Source: an uncultured Caulobacterales bacterium
Lineage (GTDB): Bacteria; Pseudomonadota; Alphaproteobacteria; Caulobacterales; Caulobacteraceae
Assembly (NCBI GenBank): GCA_903884425.1
Contig: CAISEP010000018.1
Span: forward strand, 30,029 to 94,028
Length of the DNA stretch: 64,000 nucleotides
Reading direction: 5' to 3'
Both the position numbers and the translations under genes were made by a program. Shown here one piece after another: positions 40,616 to 48,531 of this stretch (the first letter of the stretch is position 1; each line of letters starts with the position of its first letter). The notes beneath the pieces were generated by a model, which searched no databases, was not told the origin of the DNA, and was given only the letters and a program-made list of their open reading frames with translations.

Positions 40616-41146
40616 ATGACGACGCGCATGACCCGCAACGAGATGATCTCCATCGGAACGCACCTGTTCCTCGATTCCCACGGGCGGATCGGGCGCAGGG
40701 ACTTCTGGCTGGCGGCCGGTGTGCTGCTGGTGGTCTCGAACCTGCTGCACCTGATCTGGGGCATCGGCTCGCTGGTCTCGTTCGCCCTCTTCTATTGCTG
40801 GGTCTGCCTGTTCGCGAAGCGGCTGCACGACATGGGCAAGTCCGGCTGGCTGCAGATCGCACCGCACGTGATCAATGCGGTCTGCATCTTCATCGGCGTG
40901 ACCCTGGGGGCCTTCGGGCTGATCATGACCTTCTTCTCCGGACGGGCAGCGGCGGCCACCGGCGTGCTGTTCGGCGGGGTGATGGCCTGGGCCGGGGCGC
41001 TGCTGGTGGTGTTCGGCATTGCCGCGGTGAACACGCTGGTGTTCCTCCTGTGGATCGGCCTCACCCGGGGGCAGGAGACCCTGAACCCCTATGGACCGCC
41101 CCCCGGCTCGATCATTCCCGTGGGCCCTACCCACCGGCTGCCGTGA
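40616..41146 (+). CDS. DUF805 membrane protein inside the GTA cluster
   Basis: A 176-residue membrane protein of the DUF805 family. It opens with the diagnostic HGRIGRRDFWLAAGVLL (about 20-36), has KRLHDMGKSGWLQI (about 64-77), and ends in the GQETLNPYGPPP tail. About four transmembrane segments are present. Function is unknown. It runs opposite to the surrounding GTA genes and its last 20 bases overlap the g9 stop region. It sits where g10, g10.1 and g11 should be. ATG 40616 is used; ATG 40628 is an alternative. It is not a GTA component. Confidence 0.88.
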   Translation: MTTRMTRNEMISIGTHLFLDSHGRIGRRDFWLAAGVLLVVSNLLHLIWGIGSLVSFALFYCWVCLFAKRLHDMGKSGWLQIAPHVINAVCIFIGVTLGAFGLIMTFFSGRAAAATGVLFGGVMAWAGALLVVFGIAAVNTLVFLLWIGLTRGQETLNPYGPPPGSIIPVGPTHRLP

Positions 41147-41546
41147 GGCTCAGGGCCCCGGCAGACGCCAGGGTCACCTCCCATCCGGCCTCCGCCTCCT
41201 CCCGTCCCAGATAGGCAAGCTCCGTCACCAGGAACGGCCCGGTGCAGGTGAACAGGCCCGGCGCCGTCACCTGCCAGTTGACCAGGCTCTGGGCCAGGAA
41301 GGCATCCCGCAGACGCTGATCGGCCACCAGGTTGTAGAGGCTGCCCTGGCCGGTGACGGTCAGGCTGCGCACCCCGCCGCCCCCCAGCTGGCGCCAGCGG
41401 CCGGGGCTTGCGGTGTCGGTCACGTCCAGCCCCGCGGCGGTGAAGCGGAAGGTGCGTTCCTCCAGGCCGGCGAGGGTGGCAAAGCTCTCCGGCGTGCCCC
41501 CGTCCCCCACCTGCAGGATCAGGTCGCGGCCGTTCTGCAGTCCCAT
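41127..41546 (-). CDS. GTA g9: major tail tube protein
   Basis: A 139-residue tail tube protein of the TP901-1-like GTA family. Landmarks are MGLQNGRDLILQVGD, ATLAGLEERTFRFTAAGLDVT, and the tail-domain segments LTVTGQGSLYNLV and WQVTAPGLFTCTGPFLVTEL. It polymerises around the tape measure to build the tail. The next GTA gene should be g10; instead its 3' end meets the convergent DUF805 gene. g8 ends 16 bases upstream. Confidence 0.9.
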   Translation of the reverse strand: MGLQNGRDLILQVGDGGTPESFATLAGLEERTFRFTAAGLDVTDTASPGRWRQLGGGGVRSLTVTGQGSLYNLVADQRLRDAFLAQSLVNWQVTAPGLFTCTGPFLVTELAYLGREEAEAGWEVTLASAGALSLTAAGG

Positions 41547-41562
41547 GCGCGATCCTCCCGCC

Positions 41563-41991
41563 TCAGGTCTGGGCCAGGGGTTCGGTCACCGCCCGGACCC
41601 GGATCAGGCCCAGCACCGTGATCCCGTCGGCCCCGTGATAGATGTCCACGAACACCACCCGCAGGCTGACCAGGTTCCAGCCGTCCAGGGGCAGCTTGGA
41701 ATTGTGCAGGGTGGCGCGGACGGCGGCGGCGATGGCCCTGGCCTCCTCCGTCCCCTCGAAGCGGGACAGCGCGGTCAGGGTCAGCACATGGGCCACGGCG
41801 CCGGCCACCCCGTCCGGGGCCCGGCCACCCACCGGCTGGTTCTCCGTCCGGCCGATCAGCAGATAGGGATAGGCAGGCACCGCGGGGGGCTGGTCGAACA
41901 CCGCCGCCCCGGTGAGGGGGGCCAGCAGCGGGGCGCTGGTCAGGGCCGACAAAAGGGCCGCCACCAGGGCCCGGTCGGGATCGGCGATCAT
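41563..41991 (-). CDS. GTA g8: tail terminator (DUF3168)
   Basis: A 142-residue DUF3168 protein. Typical positions are ALVAALLSALTSAPLLAPL at the start, VPAYPYLLIGRTENQPVGG in the middle (key YPYL.IG), and VVFVDIYHGADGITVLGLIRVRAVTEP at the end. In RcGTA this protein caps the tail at the head end. It lies three bases downstream of the g7 stop and is co-directional. Confidence 0.9.
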   Translation of the reverse strand: MIADPDRALVAALLSALTSAPLLAPLTGAAVFDQPPAVPAYPYLLIGRTENQPVGGRAPDGVAGAVAHVLTLTALSRFEGTEEARAIAAAVRATLHNSKLPLDGWNLVSLRVVFVDIYHGADGITVLGLIRVRAVTEPLAQT

Positions 41992-41994
41992 CGC

Positions 41995-42375
41995 TCAGGT
42001 CTCCCTTTCCAGGGTGAGGGTCATGAAGCCCCGGGCGGGGGACTGGCGGCTGACGTCGAGGATCCGCCAGGGTGCCTCCGCCCCGATCACCAGCCGGGTC
42101 CCGCGCACGGCGGCGGGATTGTCCCGGGCGATGGCGGCGGCCCGGGTCCGGCGGCGGGGGGGCAGGCCCGCCTCGTTCACCTCGACGCTCCGCCCGGGCG
42201 TGAGGCTGAGCCACAGGGTGGTGAGCGGGGTCCAGCTGGTCGTCCGCCCGCCGAAGGGGGTGACGGTGTCCGTCGGCCCCTGCAGCTGGGCCGGGATGCG
42301 CAGGGCCCCGATCAGGGGCGCGGGCACACCGGCGTCCGGCCCGGGGGCCTCGCCGCCCGGATCGGCCCCGCTCAC
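41995..42375 (-). CDS. GTA g7: head-tail stopper
   Basis: A 126-residue head-closure protein. The conserved core is WTPLTTLWLSLTPGRSVE (about 48-65) and PWRILDVSRQSPARGFMTLTLER near the C-terminus (key WRI and LE residues). The N-terminal 25 residues are proline/glycine-rich. It overlaps g6 by four bases. The protein joins the connector g6 to the tail. Confidence 0.88.
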   Translation of the reverse strand: MSGADPGGEAPGPDAGVPAPLIGALRIPAQLQGPTDTVTPFGGRTTSWTPLTTLWLSLTPGRSVEVNEAGLPPRRRTRAAAIARDNPAAVRGTRLVIGAEAPWRILDVSRQSPARGFMTLTLERET

Positions 42376-42941
42376 AACCGGGTCCTCCGCCAGGCGTCGA
42401 GCCAGGGCCCGGCCACGGACAGGGGCGGGTCGGGGGCGTCCCGGTGGTCATAGCTCCAGGCCACCAGGGCCAGGATCGCCTGCTTCAGGGGCTGGGGCAC
42501 CGTGTCCGCGGTGCTCCCGAAGCCGGCCGTATAGTCGATCCGCAGCCCCGCCGACCGGGCCGTGGGCTGGAGGATGGCCAGGGCCGTGGCCCCCAGCTCC
42601 GGCGGCCAGGACCCGGGCAGGGGGGCGTAGTAGCCCGGGTCCAGGGTGCGGAAGTTGCGCCAGGAATCGGCCACGGCCACCGCCGTCACCCCGATCAGCG
42701 GACCGCGGGCCAGCGTCAGCCCGCCCCGGTCGTCGGTGGGGGCCCAGGCGTCCCGCCATTCCGACACGCCGGTGGCCAGGAGGCACATCCCCAGCTCCGT
42801 CTCGATCCGCAGGCGGGCGCCGGTGATCAGGCCGCTGATCCAGCCGTCCTCCAGGCTCTGGTCCACCCGGCAGGCGGTCTTGGCATCGGCGAGGAGCACG
42901 GGCTCCGTCACCGGCGGGGCGGTGATGACGACGGTGGCCAT
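42372..42941 (-). CDS. GTA g6: head-tail adaptor
   Basis: A 189-residue phage gp6-like connector protein, alpha-helical. Landmarks are VLLADAKTACRVDQSLEDGW (first helix), IETELGMCLL, and the C-terminal LRIDYTAGFGSTADTVPQPL, with LKQAILALVAWSYDHRD following. It stacks below the portal in RcGTA. It lies three bases after the capsid gene stop, on the same strand. Confidence 0.9.
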   Translation of the reverse strand: MATVVITAPPVTEPVLLADAKTACRVDQSLEDGWISGLITGARLRIETELGMCLLATGVSEWRDAWAPTDDRGGLTLARGPLIGVTAVAVADSWRNFRTLDPGYYAPLPGSWPPELGATALAILQPTARSAGLRIDYTAGFGSTADTVPQPLKQAILALVAWSYDHRDAPDPPLSVAGPWLDAWRRTRL

Positions 42942-42944
42942 GGC

Positions 42945-44168
42945 TCAGCTGACCGCGAACTTCATCAGCTTGATGGCGTCGGAGATCTGCACCGCGCCGC
43001 CCACCCGCTTGGTGGTGTAGAACAGGACATTGGGCTTCGACAGGTACGGGTCGCGCAGGACGTTGATCCCCGCCCGGTCGACGATCAGATAGCCCTTGGA
43101 AAAGTCCCCGAAGGCGATGGAGAAGCTGTTCGCCGCCGGGTCGGGCATGGTCTCGACCTCGGTGATCGGATAGCCCACCAGGGTCGCGGGCCCCCCGGCC
43201 ACCGTGGGTGGCTGCCAGATGTAGTCACCGATGGTGTCCTTGATCTTGCGCAGCTGGGCGGTGGTCTTCTTGTTCAGGATGAAGCGGGCATTGGGCCGGA
43301 ACTGCACCCGGGGCGCATAGGTCAGGTCCATGATCGGATCGAGGGTGGAGATCGCGCCGGCGGCCAGGGACGGGATATAGCCCAGCGTCCCCCAGGGCAG
43401 GGTGGCGGAGTCCGCCGCCGTGGGGGCGTTGAGCAGGCCCTTGGGCTGGGTCACCCCCGTGCCGTTGATGAAGGCCTGGGTCTCCTGCAGGGCGAAGGCG
43501 TCCTCGCATTCCAGGGCCAGCCACGCCTCGATGTCCACCAGGGCGTCGTTCAACAGCTGCTGGCTGGCGGCGGGCACGGCGTAGAGGTCGAAGCACGGCA
43601 CATCCAGATTGGTCAGCATGGGCGGGGTGGTCTCCAGCCGGGGCGCGGTCTCCGCCGCCCAGCCGGACGCCGCGCCTTGGATGGAGAAGACCTTGCGGTA
43701 GATGGCGCTGGACACGGTCTGCACGGCGCAGATGTCCCGCATGGGGCTGGAATGGCGGATGTGCAGGGTGATGGAGTGCTCCACCTCCGGCGGGGCGATC
43801 CAGCCGCCCCCGGTGGTTGTCAGGTCCTCCGCCACCCCCTTCAGTTCGAGGCCGGTCTCCAGCCCCGTGCGCAGATAGCGGCCGAAGGCCTCGGCCCGGG
43901 GGGTGCGCTCGGCGGCGGACTTGGTCTCGTCCCCGCCCCGGGCGGGACGCTGGACGGCGGCGAGCGCCCGCTCCGCCTTGGTCTGGGCGCTGTCGAGGGC
44001 GGCGTCGATGCGGGCCAGCGTCGCGTCCCGCAGGGGGTCGTGCCGTCCGGCCTCGATGGCCGTCAGGCGGGCGTCGTTCTCCGCCTTGAAGGCCTCGAAG
44101 GCGGCCATCATCTCGTGCAGGGCCGCGCGGGTTTCGGCGGTGGCCACCGCCGTCTTGGTCTCTTTCAT
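42945..44168 (-). CDS. GTA g5: HK97-fold major capsid protein
   Basis: A 407-residue HK97-family capsid protein. Residues 1 to about 95 form a predicted coiled-coil scaffold (delta) domain (MMAAFEAFKAENDARLTAIE) that the g4 protease would remove. The shell domain begins near TTTGGGWIAPPEVEHSI. FINGTGVTQPKGLL and FILNKKTTAQLRKIKDTIG are classic family blocks, and the C-terminus holds YDRVG-like TTKRVGGAVQISDAIKLMKF. GGA upstream of ATG 44168 supports the start. The gene is intact. Confidence 0.95.
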   Translation of the reverse strand: MKETKTAVATAETRAALHEMMAAFEAFKAENDARLTAIEAGRHDPLRDATLARIDAALDSAQTKAERALAAVQRPARGGDETKSAAERTPRAEAFGRYLRTGLETGLELKGVAEDLTTTGGGWIAPPEVEHSITLHIRHSSPMRDICAVQTVSSAIYRKVFSIQGAASGWAAETAPRLETTPPMLTNLDVPCFDLYAVPAASQQLLNDALVDIEAWLALECEDAFALQETQAFINGTGVTQPKGLLNAPTAADSATLPWGTLGYIPSLAAGAISTLDPIMDLTYAPRVQFRPNARFILNKKTTAQLRKIKDTIGDYIWQPPTVAGGPATLVGYPITEVETMPDPAANSFSIAFGDFSKGYLIVDRAGINVLRDPYLSKPNVLFYTTKRVGGAVQISDAIKLMKFAVS

Positions 44169-44203
44169 GGGAGTTCCTTGGGTTGTGAGGACAGGCAGAC
44201 GCT

Positions 44204-44641
44204 TCAGGCGGCGCGGCGAACGTCCGGGATCGGACGGACGACGGTCAGCCGGGCGCCGGGCAGCATGGGAAAGCTGACCAGCGAGACTTCGAAGAGGTCG
44301 ATGTCGGTGAGGAGCCGGCCGTTTCCGGCGGGATCGGACCGTGCGGCGCGGGCCACATAGCCGATGGACAGGCCGTCCAGGGCCCCGGCCAGGACCAGGG
44401 CGGCGGCATGGGCGGCGGCGGGGGGACGGGAAAAGATCCGTCCCCGGACAAACAGGCCGGTGGGGTCCTCCCGCGCCACGTCCCACACGCCGATGGGGCT
44501 GGAGGCCACGTGCTGGTGCAGCATGGCCAGCCCCGCCGCCCCCCGCCGGGCGAGGGAGGCGCGGAAGGCGCCTGGCATGACCACGTCGCCCCCCAGGTCG
44601 CGGACGCCGAACAGGCTGGCATAGCCGCCGATGACGGTCAC
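44204..44641 (-). CDS. GTA g4: prohead maturation protease
   Basis: A 145-residue HK97-family (U35) serine protease. Landmarks are GYASLFGVRDLGGDVVMPGAF at the start (key SLFG and DVV), MLHQHVASSPIGVWD with the catalytic His region, GALDGLSIGYVA with the catalytic Ser, and DLFEVSLVSFPMLPGARL at the end. It starts with GTG at 44641, preceded by GGGAGG, and overlaps g3.5 by four bases. Confidence 0.9.
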   Translation of the reverse strand: MTVIGGYASLFGVRDLGGDVVMPGAFRASLARRGAAGLAMLHQHVASSPIGVWDVAREDPTGLFVRGRIFSRPPAAAHAAALVLAGALDGLSIGYVARAARSDPAGNGRLLTDIDLFEVSLVSFPMLPGARLTVVRPIPDVRRAA

Positions 44642-44910
44642 GGGCGGTCCTCCCGACCCCGGCCGTGGTCCAGCAGGGCCTCCACCCGGTTCAGGCTGGC
44701 GCGGGCGGCCTCCACCTCCGCCTCCAGCCGGGCGAGGCGCTCGGCAATGGCCCCGGCCCGGTCCAGGCGCTGTTCCAGCACCGTGATCCGCTCCGCCGCG
44801 GACCCGGCCCACAACAGCCCGGCTCCGGTCTGCAGGAACAGGGTCAGGACCAGGGCCAGCGGCAGGCGCCGCAGGTCGCGCAGGTCCAGTCCGAGGCTGG
44901 GCTCAGTCAT
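44638..44910 (-). CDS. GTA g3.5: small membrane/coiled-coil protein
   Basis: A 90-residue protein with one transmembrane helix (about residues 14-33, LPLALVLTLFLQTGAGLLWA) and a C-terminal coiled coil (RITVLEQRLDRAGAIAERLA, continuing to LLDHG). In position and shape it corresponds to orfg3.5 of RcGTA, whose role is not known to me. It overlaps g3 by eight bases and g4 by four. Confidence 0.8.
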   Translation of the reverse strand: MTEPSLGLDLRDLRRLPLALVLTLFLQTGAGLLWAGSAAERITVLEQRLDRAGAIAERLARLEAEVEAARASLNRVEALLDHGRGREDRP

Positions 44911-46084
44911 CCGAGATCTCCGAAGGGGCATCCCCCAGACCGGCCATGCGTCGCCGCTCCTGCGGGGTGAGGAAGGTGGCGGCGTCGAGGCGCGCCCACA
45001 GGCTCTCCCGCTCGGCGGCGAGGCCGGGGCAGCGGTCGAAGTCCGGGCGGATCTCGCAGCCGGGAAAGCGCGGCCGCAGCCAGGCGGTCAGGGCCCGGGC
45101 GCCGCGCTCCGCCAGGGGGGCCACGGTCTGGCGCCAGAAGGCCCCGTTGGCCTCCTTGTAGTTGGCATAGGTGTTGTCTCCCGGCAGGCCGAGCAGGGGC
45201 GGCGGCACGCCGAAGGCCTGGGCGATCTCCCGCGCCGCGGCGGCCTTGCCGGCGATGAAGTCCATGTCGGCGGGGGTGAGCGCCATGGGCTTCCAGTCCA
45301 GCCCCCCCTCCAGCAGCAGGGGCCGTCCGGCGCCGTCGGGGCCGGAATGGGCGGTCTCCAGCTCCTGCTTCAGCCGGGCGAACTGGTCCTCGCTCAGCCG
45401 GTCCCCGGCGGCGCGGCCGGTGAAGACCAGGGCGCCGGAGGGCCGGGCGGAATTGTCCAGCAGGGCCTTGTTCCAGGCGCTGGAGGCATTGTGCACGTCG
45501 ATGGCGAAGCGCGCGGCCTCCAGGGGCGAGAAGCCGTAATAGTCGTCCGTCGGGTTGTAGAGCTTCAGGTGCAGCACCGGCAGGAAGCCGTCCCCCGCCC
45601 GCACCAGCCGCACCGACCGGCCCGCCGCCTGATACTCATAGGCGTCCGGCCAGCCTTGCGCGCCCGGCACCACCTTCACCCGGTCCGGGCGCAGGACATA
45701 GAGCTCCGTGGGCGCATCACCGGTTCCGGCGGCCTCCAGATAGGCATTGCCGGCGGTCTGCAGGGCGCCGAAGAAGCTCTCCAGCAGGTCAGGCCCCGCC
45801 TCCTCCGGATTGGGCCGGTCCAGCAGCTGCTGCAGGGGATGATCCGGGACCGGACGATTGCGGCGGAACACCACCAGCGGGGCGGACGCCGCGGCCTCCG
45901 CGATCATCCGGATGCAGCGATAGGCCACCGGATTGCGGGCAAACCCCTCCCGCGCCAGGGCCCGGTAGTCCACGGGCGTCCAGTGGGGGCGGCCCGCCGC
46001 GGTCAGGGCCACCAGCCGCCGGGCGCGGGAGGCCTTTTCCTCCCGGCCGCGGAACCGGTCCAGCCAGCGGGTCTGAGACGTCAT
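44903..46084 (-). CDS. GTA g3: portal protein
   Basis: A 393-residue HK97-type portal protein. Landmarks are FARNPVAYRCIRMIAEAAAS (about 51-70), NAYLEAAGTGDAPTELYVLR, HLKLYNPTDDYYGFSPLEAA, and FGVPPPLLGLPGDNTYANYK (about 287-306). The length fits the family. It forms the dodecameric DNA entry vertex and docks the terminase. The start at ATG 46084 has GGAAGGATCTTCC upstream (GGAAG). The 3' end overlaps g3.5. Confidence 0.94.
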   Translation of the reverse strand: MTSQTRWLDRFRGREEKASRARRLVALTAAGRPHWTPVDYRALAREGFARNPVAYRCIRMIAEAAASAPLVVFRRNRPVPDHPLQQLLDRPNPEEAGPDLLESFFGALQTAGNAYLEAAGTGDAPTELYVLRPDRVKVVPGAQGWPDAYEYQAAGRSVRLVRAGDGFLPVLHLKLYNPTDDYYGFSPLEAARFAIDVHNASSAWNKALLDNSARPSGALVFTGRAAGDRLSEDQFARLKQELETAHSGPDGAGRPLLLEGGLDWKPMALTPADMDFIAGKAAAAREIAQAFGVPPPLLGLPGDNTYANYKEANGAFWRQTVAPLAERGARALTAWLRPRFPGCEIRPDFDRCPGLAAERESLWARLDAATFLTPQERRRMAGLGDAPSEISDD

Positions 46085-46098
46085 CGGAAGATCCTTCC

Positions 46099-47511
46099 TT
46101 ACAGGCGGCCGACCCGGGGGCCGGGGCCGTGTTCCAGCAGCAGTTCGGTCAGGGCCCAGACCAGGGCGTCGGCCCGGTCGGGGCTGGCGGTTCCGGCGGC
46201 GGCGGACCGGTCCTTGAGGGGGGTGCCGTCGCTGTCCGCCGCGCCCAGGGCCAGCAGCTCCTCCTCCAGCGCGCCCAGGCCCGGCGCGTGGCGCACCCGG
46301 CCCTGCTCGTAGAGGGCGGCCACGGGCTCGGCCCGCAGGCGCTTGGAGACGGTGGCCCGGACCAGCTTCACCGGGGCCGGGCAGTCGGCCAGGCGCAGCA
46401 GGGTGCCGACCATCTCGCCCCCCTGGTTGGCCTCGGCCACCACCAGGTCGACGCGGAAGGCCTTCGCCGTCTCCGCCGCCCGCTTGGCCCAGCCCAGGGG
46501 GGACAGGCCCCGCACCGTGGCGTCGGCCAGCACATGGGCCACCTCTCCCCGCCGTCCGGCCACCACCAGGCCGCAGGCGTCCCCGTCGGCGCTGGCCGTG
46601 GGGTCCACCGCCAGCACCACCCGGTCCAGCCGGTCCGGCGGGGCCTGGCGCAGGGGCGGAAAGTCCGCCGCCCGCCACAGGGCCTGGCCGTCCGCCTCCA
46701 CCACGATCCCGTCCAGCTCCTGCGCCGCGAGGCGGGTGCCGCCATAGAGACGCTGCAGGCCGTGCAGGAAGGCCGGGGACAGGTTCTGGGCATTGGCCCG
46801 GGTGGGCGCGCGGGTGAGGGCGAGGTCCGGCTCGGCCATCAGCAGGCGCAGGGCCCGGGCGGGCTTGGGCGTGGTGGTGATCACCAGCTGGGGGTGGGGC
46901 CCCAGCCGAAGGCCGAGCCGGAGCTGGGCCAGCACCGTGGCGGCCTGGGGCCAGGCACAGAACTCGTCGGCCCAGGCATTGTGGAACTGGGGCCCCCGCA
47001 GGCTGTCCGGGTCCTCGGCGGAGAAGGCGAAGGCCACCGCCCCGCTGGGATAGCGCAGGCGTCGGCGGGACACCTCATAGGTCGGGCGGTTGTCGGGATC
47101 GGCGGTGGCGATCAGGCCGGACGGGCCCTCCACCATCACCTCGCGCACATCGTGCAGGGTGGGACCGACCAGGGCCAGGCGCTGCCCCGGCAGGGCCCGG
47201 GCCCCCAGCCACTCGGCCCCCGCCCGGGTCTTGCCCGCGCCGCGGCCCCCCAGGAACAGCCAGGTGCGCCAGTCATCCGCCTCCGGCGGCAGCTGCGCCG
47301 CATGGGCCGTCATCAGCCAGCTGGCCGTCAGCTGCTCCAGCTCCGATCCACTCAAAGCCCTCAGGGCAGCTCTTCGATTCGCGCCGCCCAGTAAGGCCTT
47401 CCAGTCGGCGTTCGAGGGTCGAACGAAGGGCCTCCACCCGTGGGCTGGTCCCGGCGGAATCGGCGGCGAGGTCGACGGCGGAGTCGGCAGTAGGGTCCTG
47501 GGGGGTGTCAT
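46099..47511 (-). CDS. GTA g2: large terminase (packaging ATPase/nuclease)
   Basis: Up to 470 residues; DNA-packaging motor. Walker A is LFLGGRGAGKTRAGAEWL (about 85-102), the Walker B/catalytic region is WADEFCAWPQ, and the RNase H-like nuclease domain begins near VVLAVDPTASADGDACGLVV with its first Asp. VDLVVAEANQGGEMVG and DRADALVWALTELLL give further acidic residues. The start is uncertain. ATG 47511 overlaps g1 by 239 bases, while family similarity is clear only from about residue 52 (RALSGSELEQLTASW). TTG 47355 or ATG 47313 could be the true start. Confidence 0.92.
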   Translation of the reverse strand: MTPPRTLLPTPPSTSPPIPPGPAHGWRPFVRPSNADWKALLGGANRRAALRALSGSELEQLTASWLMTAHAAQLPPEADDWRTWLFLGGRGAGKTRAGAEWLGARALPGQRLALVGPTLHDVREVMVEGPSGLIATADPDNRPTYEVSRRRLRYPSGAVAFAFSAEDPDSLRGPQFHNAWADEFCAWPQAATVLAQLRLGLRLGPHPQLVITTTPKPARALRLLMAEPDLALTRAPTRANAQNLSPAFLHGLQRLYGGTRLAAQELDGIVVEADGQALWRAADFPPLRQAPPDRLDRVVLAVDPTASADGDACGLVVAGRRGEVAHVLADATVRGLSPLGWAKRAAETAKAFRVDLVVAEANQGGEMVGTLLRLADCPAPVKLVRATVSKRLRAEPVAALYEQGRVRHAPGLGALEEELLALGAADSDGTPLKDRSAAAGTASPDRADALVWALTELLLEHGPGPRVGRL

Positions 47512-47800
47512 CCATGTCCATCTCGTTTGCGGGGGAGGGGGCGGGAGGCGCCGCGGCGGGGGCGGCCCTGCGGGGGGCCTTCGGCGCAGGCTTCGCCGCC
47601 GGTTTCGCGGCGTCCGCCGCCGGTGCGGCCAGGGCCTTGGCGAGGGTCGTCGACAGGATCACCACCCGGAACAGGACGGCCAGGGTCAGGGCGCGCTGGT
47701 GCCGCTCCCGCGGGGTCAGGGGCTCGGTCGGCACCGCTTCGGCAGCGGCGATTTCCCCCATCAGCAGGGCGTCCAGCCGCGCCTTCATCTCCGCTTCCAT
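47273..47800 (-). CDS. GTA g1: putative small terminase/adaptor
   Basis: A 175-residue protein at the head of the GTA cluster. An N-terminal helical region (MEAEMKARLDALLMGEIAAAEA, then TPRERHQRALTLAVLFRVVIL) is followed by an alanine/proline/lysine-rich linker and a helix RVEALRSTLERRLEGL. In RcGTA g1 is the small terminase-like recognition protein; this identity rests mainly on position and the overall pattern. Base composition suggests g1 coding down to about 47370 and g2 coding from about 47355 onward. Confidence 0.7.
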   Translation of the reverse strand: MEAEMKARLDALLMGEIAAAEAVPTEPLTPRERHQRALTLAVLFRVVILSTTLAKALAAPAADAAKPAAKPAPKAPRRAAPAAAPPAPSPANEMDMDDTPQDPTADSAVDLAADSAGTSPRVEALRSTLERRLEGLTGRRESKSCPEGFEWIGAGAADGQLADDGPCGAAAAGGG

Positions 47801-48080
47801 GTCTCGCTCCCGGCGGGCCTGTTGGTCAGGGGCACATCATGCGGCCGGTGGCAGGGGGGGCGGACAAGTTCGTCGAGAAAGTTTCAAGCTTCTGATTTCA
47901 AACGATGTTCCGGAACTTGTGCCCGGCGTGACCGCGAGATTGCCTGTCGGGACGGCGACAAGGGCCGCCGGGGCGTTCAGCCGTGCAATGCGGTGCCTCA
48001 TGGTGCCCGCAATTGCGCCCTGATGCCGTCCGGCGGGGCCGGTAGGACAGGGATCATCGAGCCAGCGAGAGAGGAAGACC

Positions 48081-48299
48081 ATGGCCCCCACGCCCTGCCG
48101 CCCGGACGCGCTCCGCAGCCCCTACACCTTCCGCTTCACCCCCGCCGAGTGGCGACACCTGCTGGAGGACCGCAGCTTCCTGACCGCCCCGGACAACAGC
48201 TGGCTGCCCCCGCGGCGGCTGATGGGCCTGCCGGTGGAGATCGTGCCGGACCATCGGGGGGCGTCCTTCGAGACGCCCGTTCCGGGCTCCTCAGGATGA
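48081..48299 (+). CDS. Small protein of unknown function, repeat-encoded C-terminus
   Basis: A 72-residue protein with GAGGAAG seven bases before its ATG. The first about 60 residues look like a compact conserved small domain (YTFRFTPAEWRHLLED, then SWLPPRRLMGLPVEIV). The last 12 residues (SFETPVPGSSG) are translated from a family A element. I do not recognise the family. It is divergent from the GTA cluster. Confidence 0.6.
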   Translation: MAPTPCRPDALRSPYTFRFTPAEWRHLLEDRSFLTAPDNSWLPPRRLMGLPVEIVPDHRGASFETPVPGSSG

Positions 48300-48487
48300 C
48301 GAAGGGTGTTGAAACCCAAAAACCCTCGTCATGGTGAGGAGGGCGAAGCCCGTCTCGAACCACGCACAACCAGCACCGCGTCCTTCGAGACGCCCGTTCC
48401 GGGCTCCTCAGGATGACGAAGGGTGTTGAAACCCAAAAACCCTCGTCATGGTGAGGAGGGCGAAGCCCGTCTCGAACCACGCACACC
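48261..48487 (+). repeat. Family A repeat pair, tandemly duplicated (117-bp unit)
   Basis: A forward CCTTCGAGACG...CTCAGG element, an AAACCCAAAAACCC-containing spacer and an inverted GGTGAGGAGG...CTCGAACC element are repeated twice with a period of 117 bases and almost no differences. This indicates recent duplication. Confidence 0.92.
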
Positions 48488-48531
48488 CCCAACACCTTGA
48501 CTTCCCGCCCCATTCGTCCGACCTCCCTCCC

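Larger units (their letters stand above)
34877..47800 (-). mobile_element. Gene transfer agent (GTA) structural cluster, incomplete tail
   Basis: Fourteen consecutive minus-strand genes match the order of the Rhodobacter capsulatus GTA cluster: g1, g2 terminase, g3 portal, g3.5, g4 protease, g5 capsid, g6, g7, g8, g9 tail tube, then g12, g13, g14 and g15. They overlap or abut at nearly every junction. The g10, g10.1 and g11 genes are missing and a DUF805 gene lies there in the opposite orientation. There is no integrase, replication or lysis gene, as expected for a GTA rather than a prophage. Confidence 0.93.

Noticed and set aside
40553..41134. Minus-strand ORF in the g10/g11 position that might be a remnant tail gene
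   Set aside because: It is antisense to the DUF805 gene, which carries diagnostic motifs; the minus translation has no tape-measure-like helices.
47837..48091. 84-codon minus-strand ORF between the GTA cluster and the small gene at 48081
   Set aside because: It starts antisense to a better-supported gene and its product has no recognisable pattern.
48261..48494. Possible CRISPR array because of repeated units
   Set aside because: Only two units, both repeat and spacer parts duplicated, internal palindromes and dispersed copies elsewhere; no cas genes.
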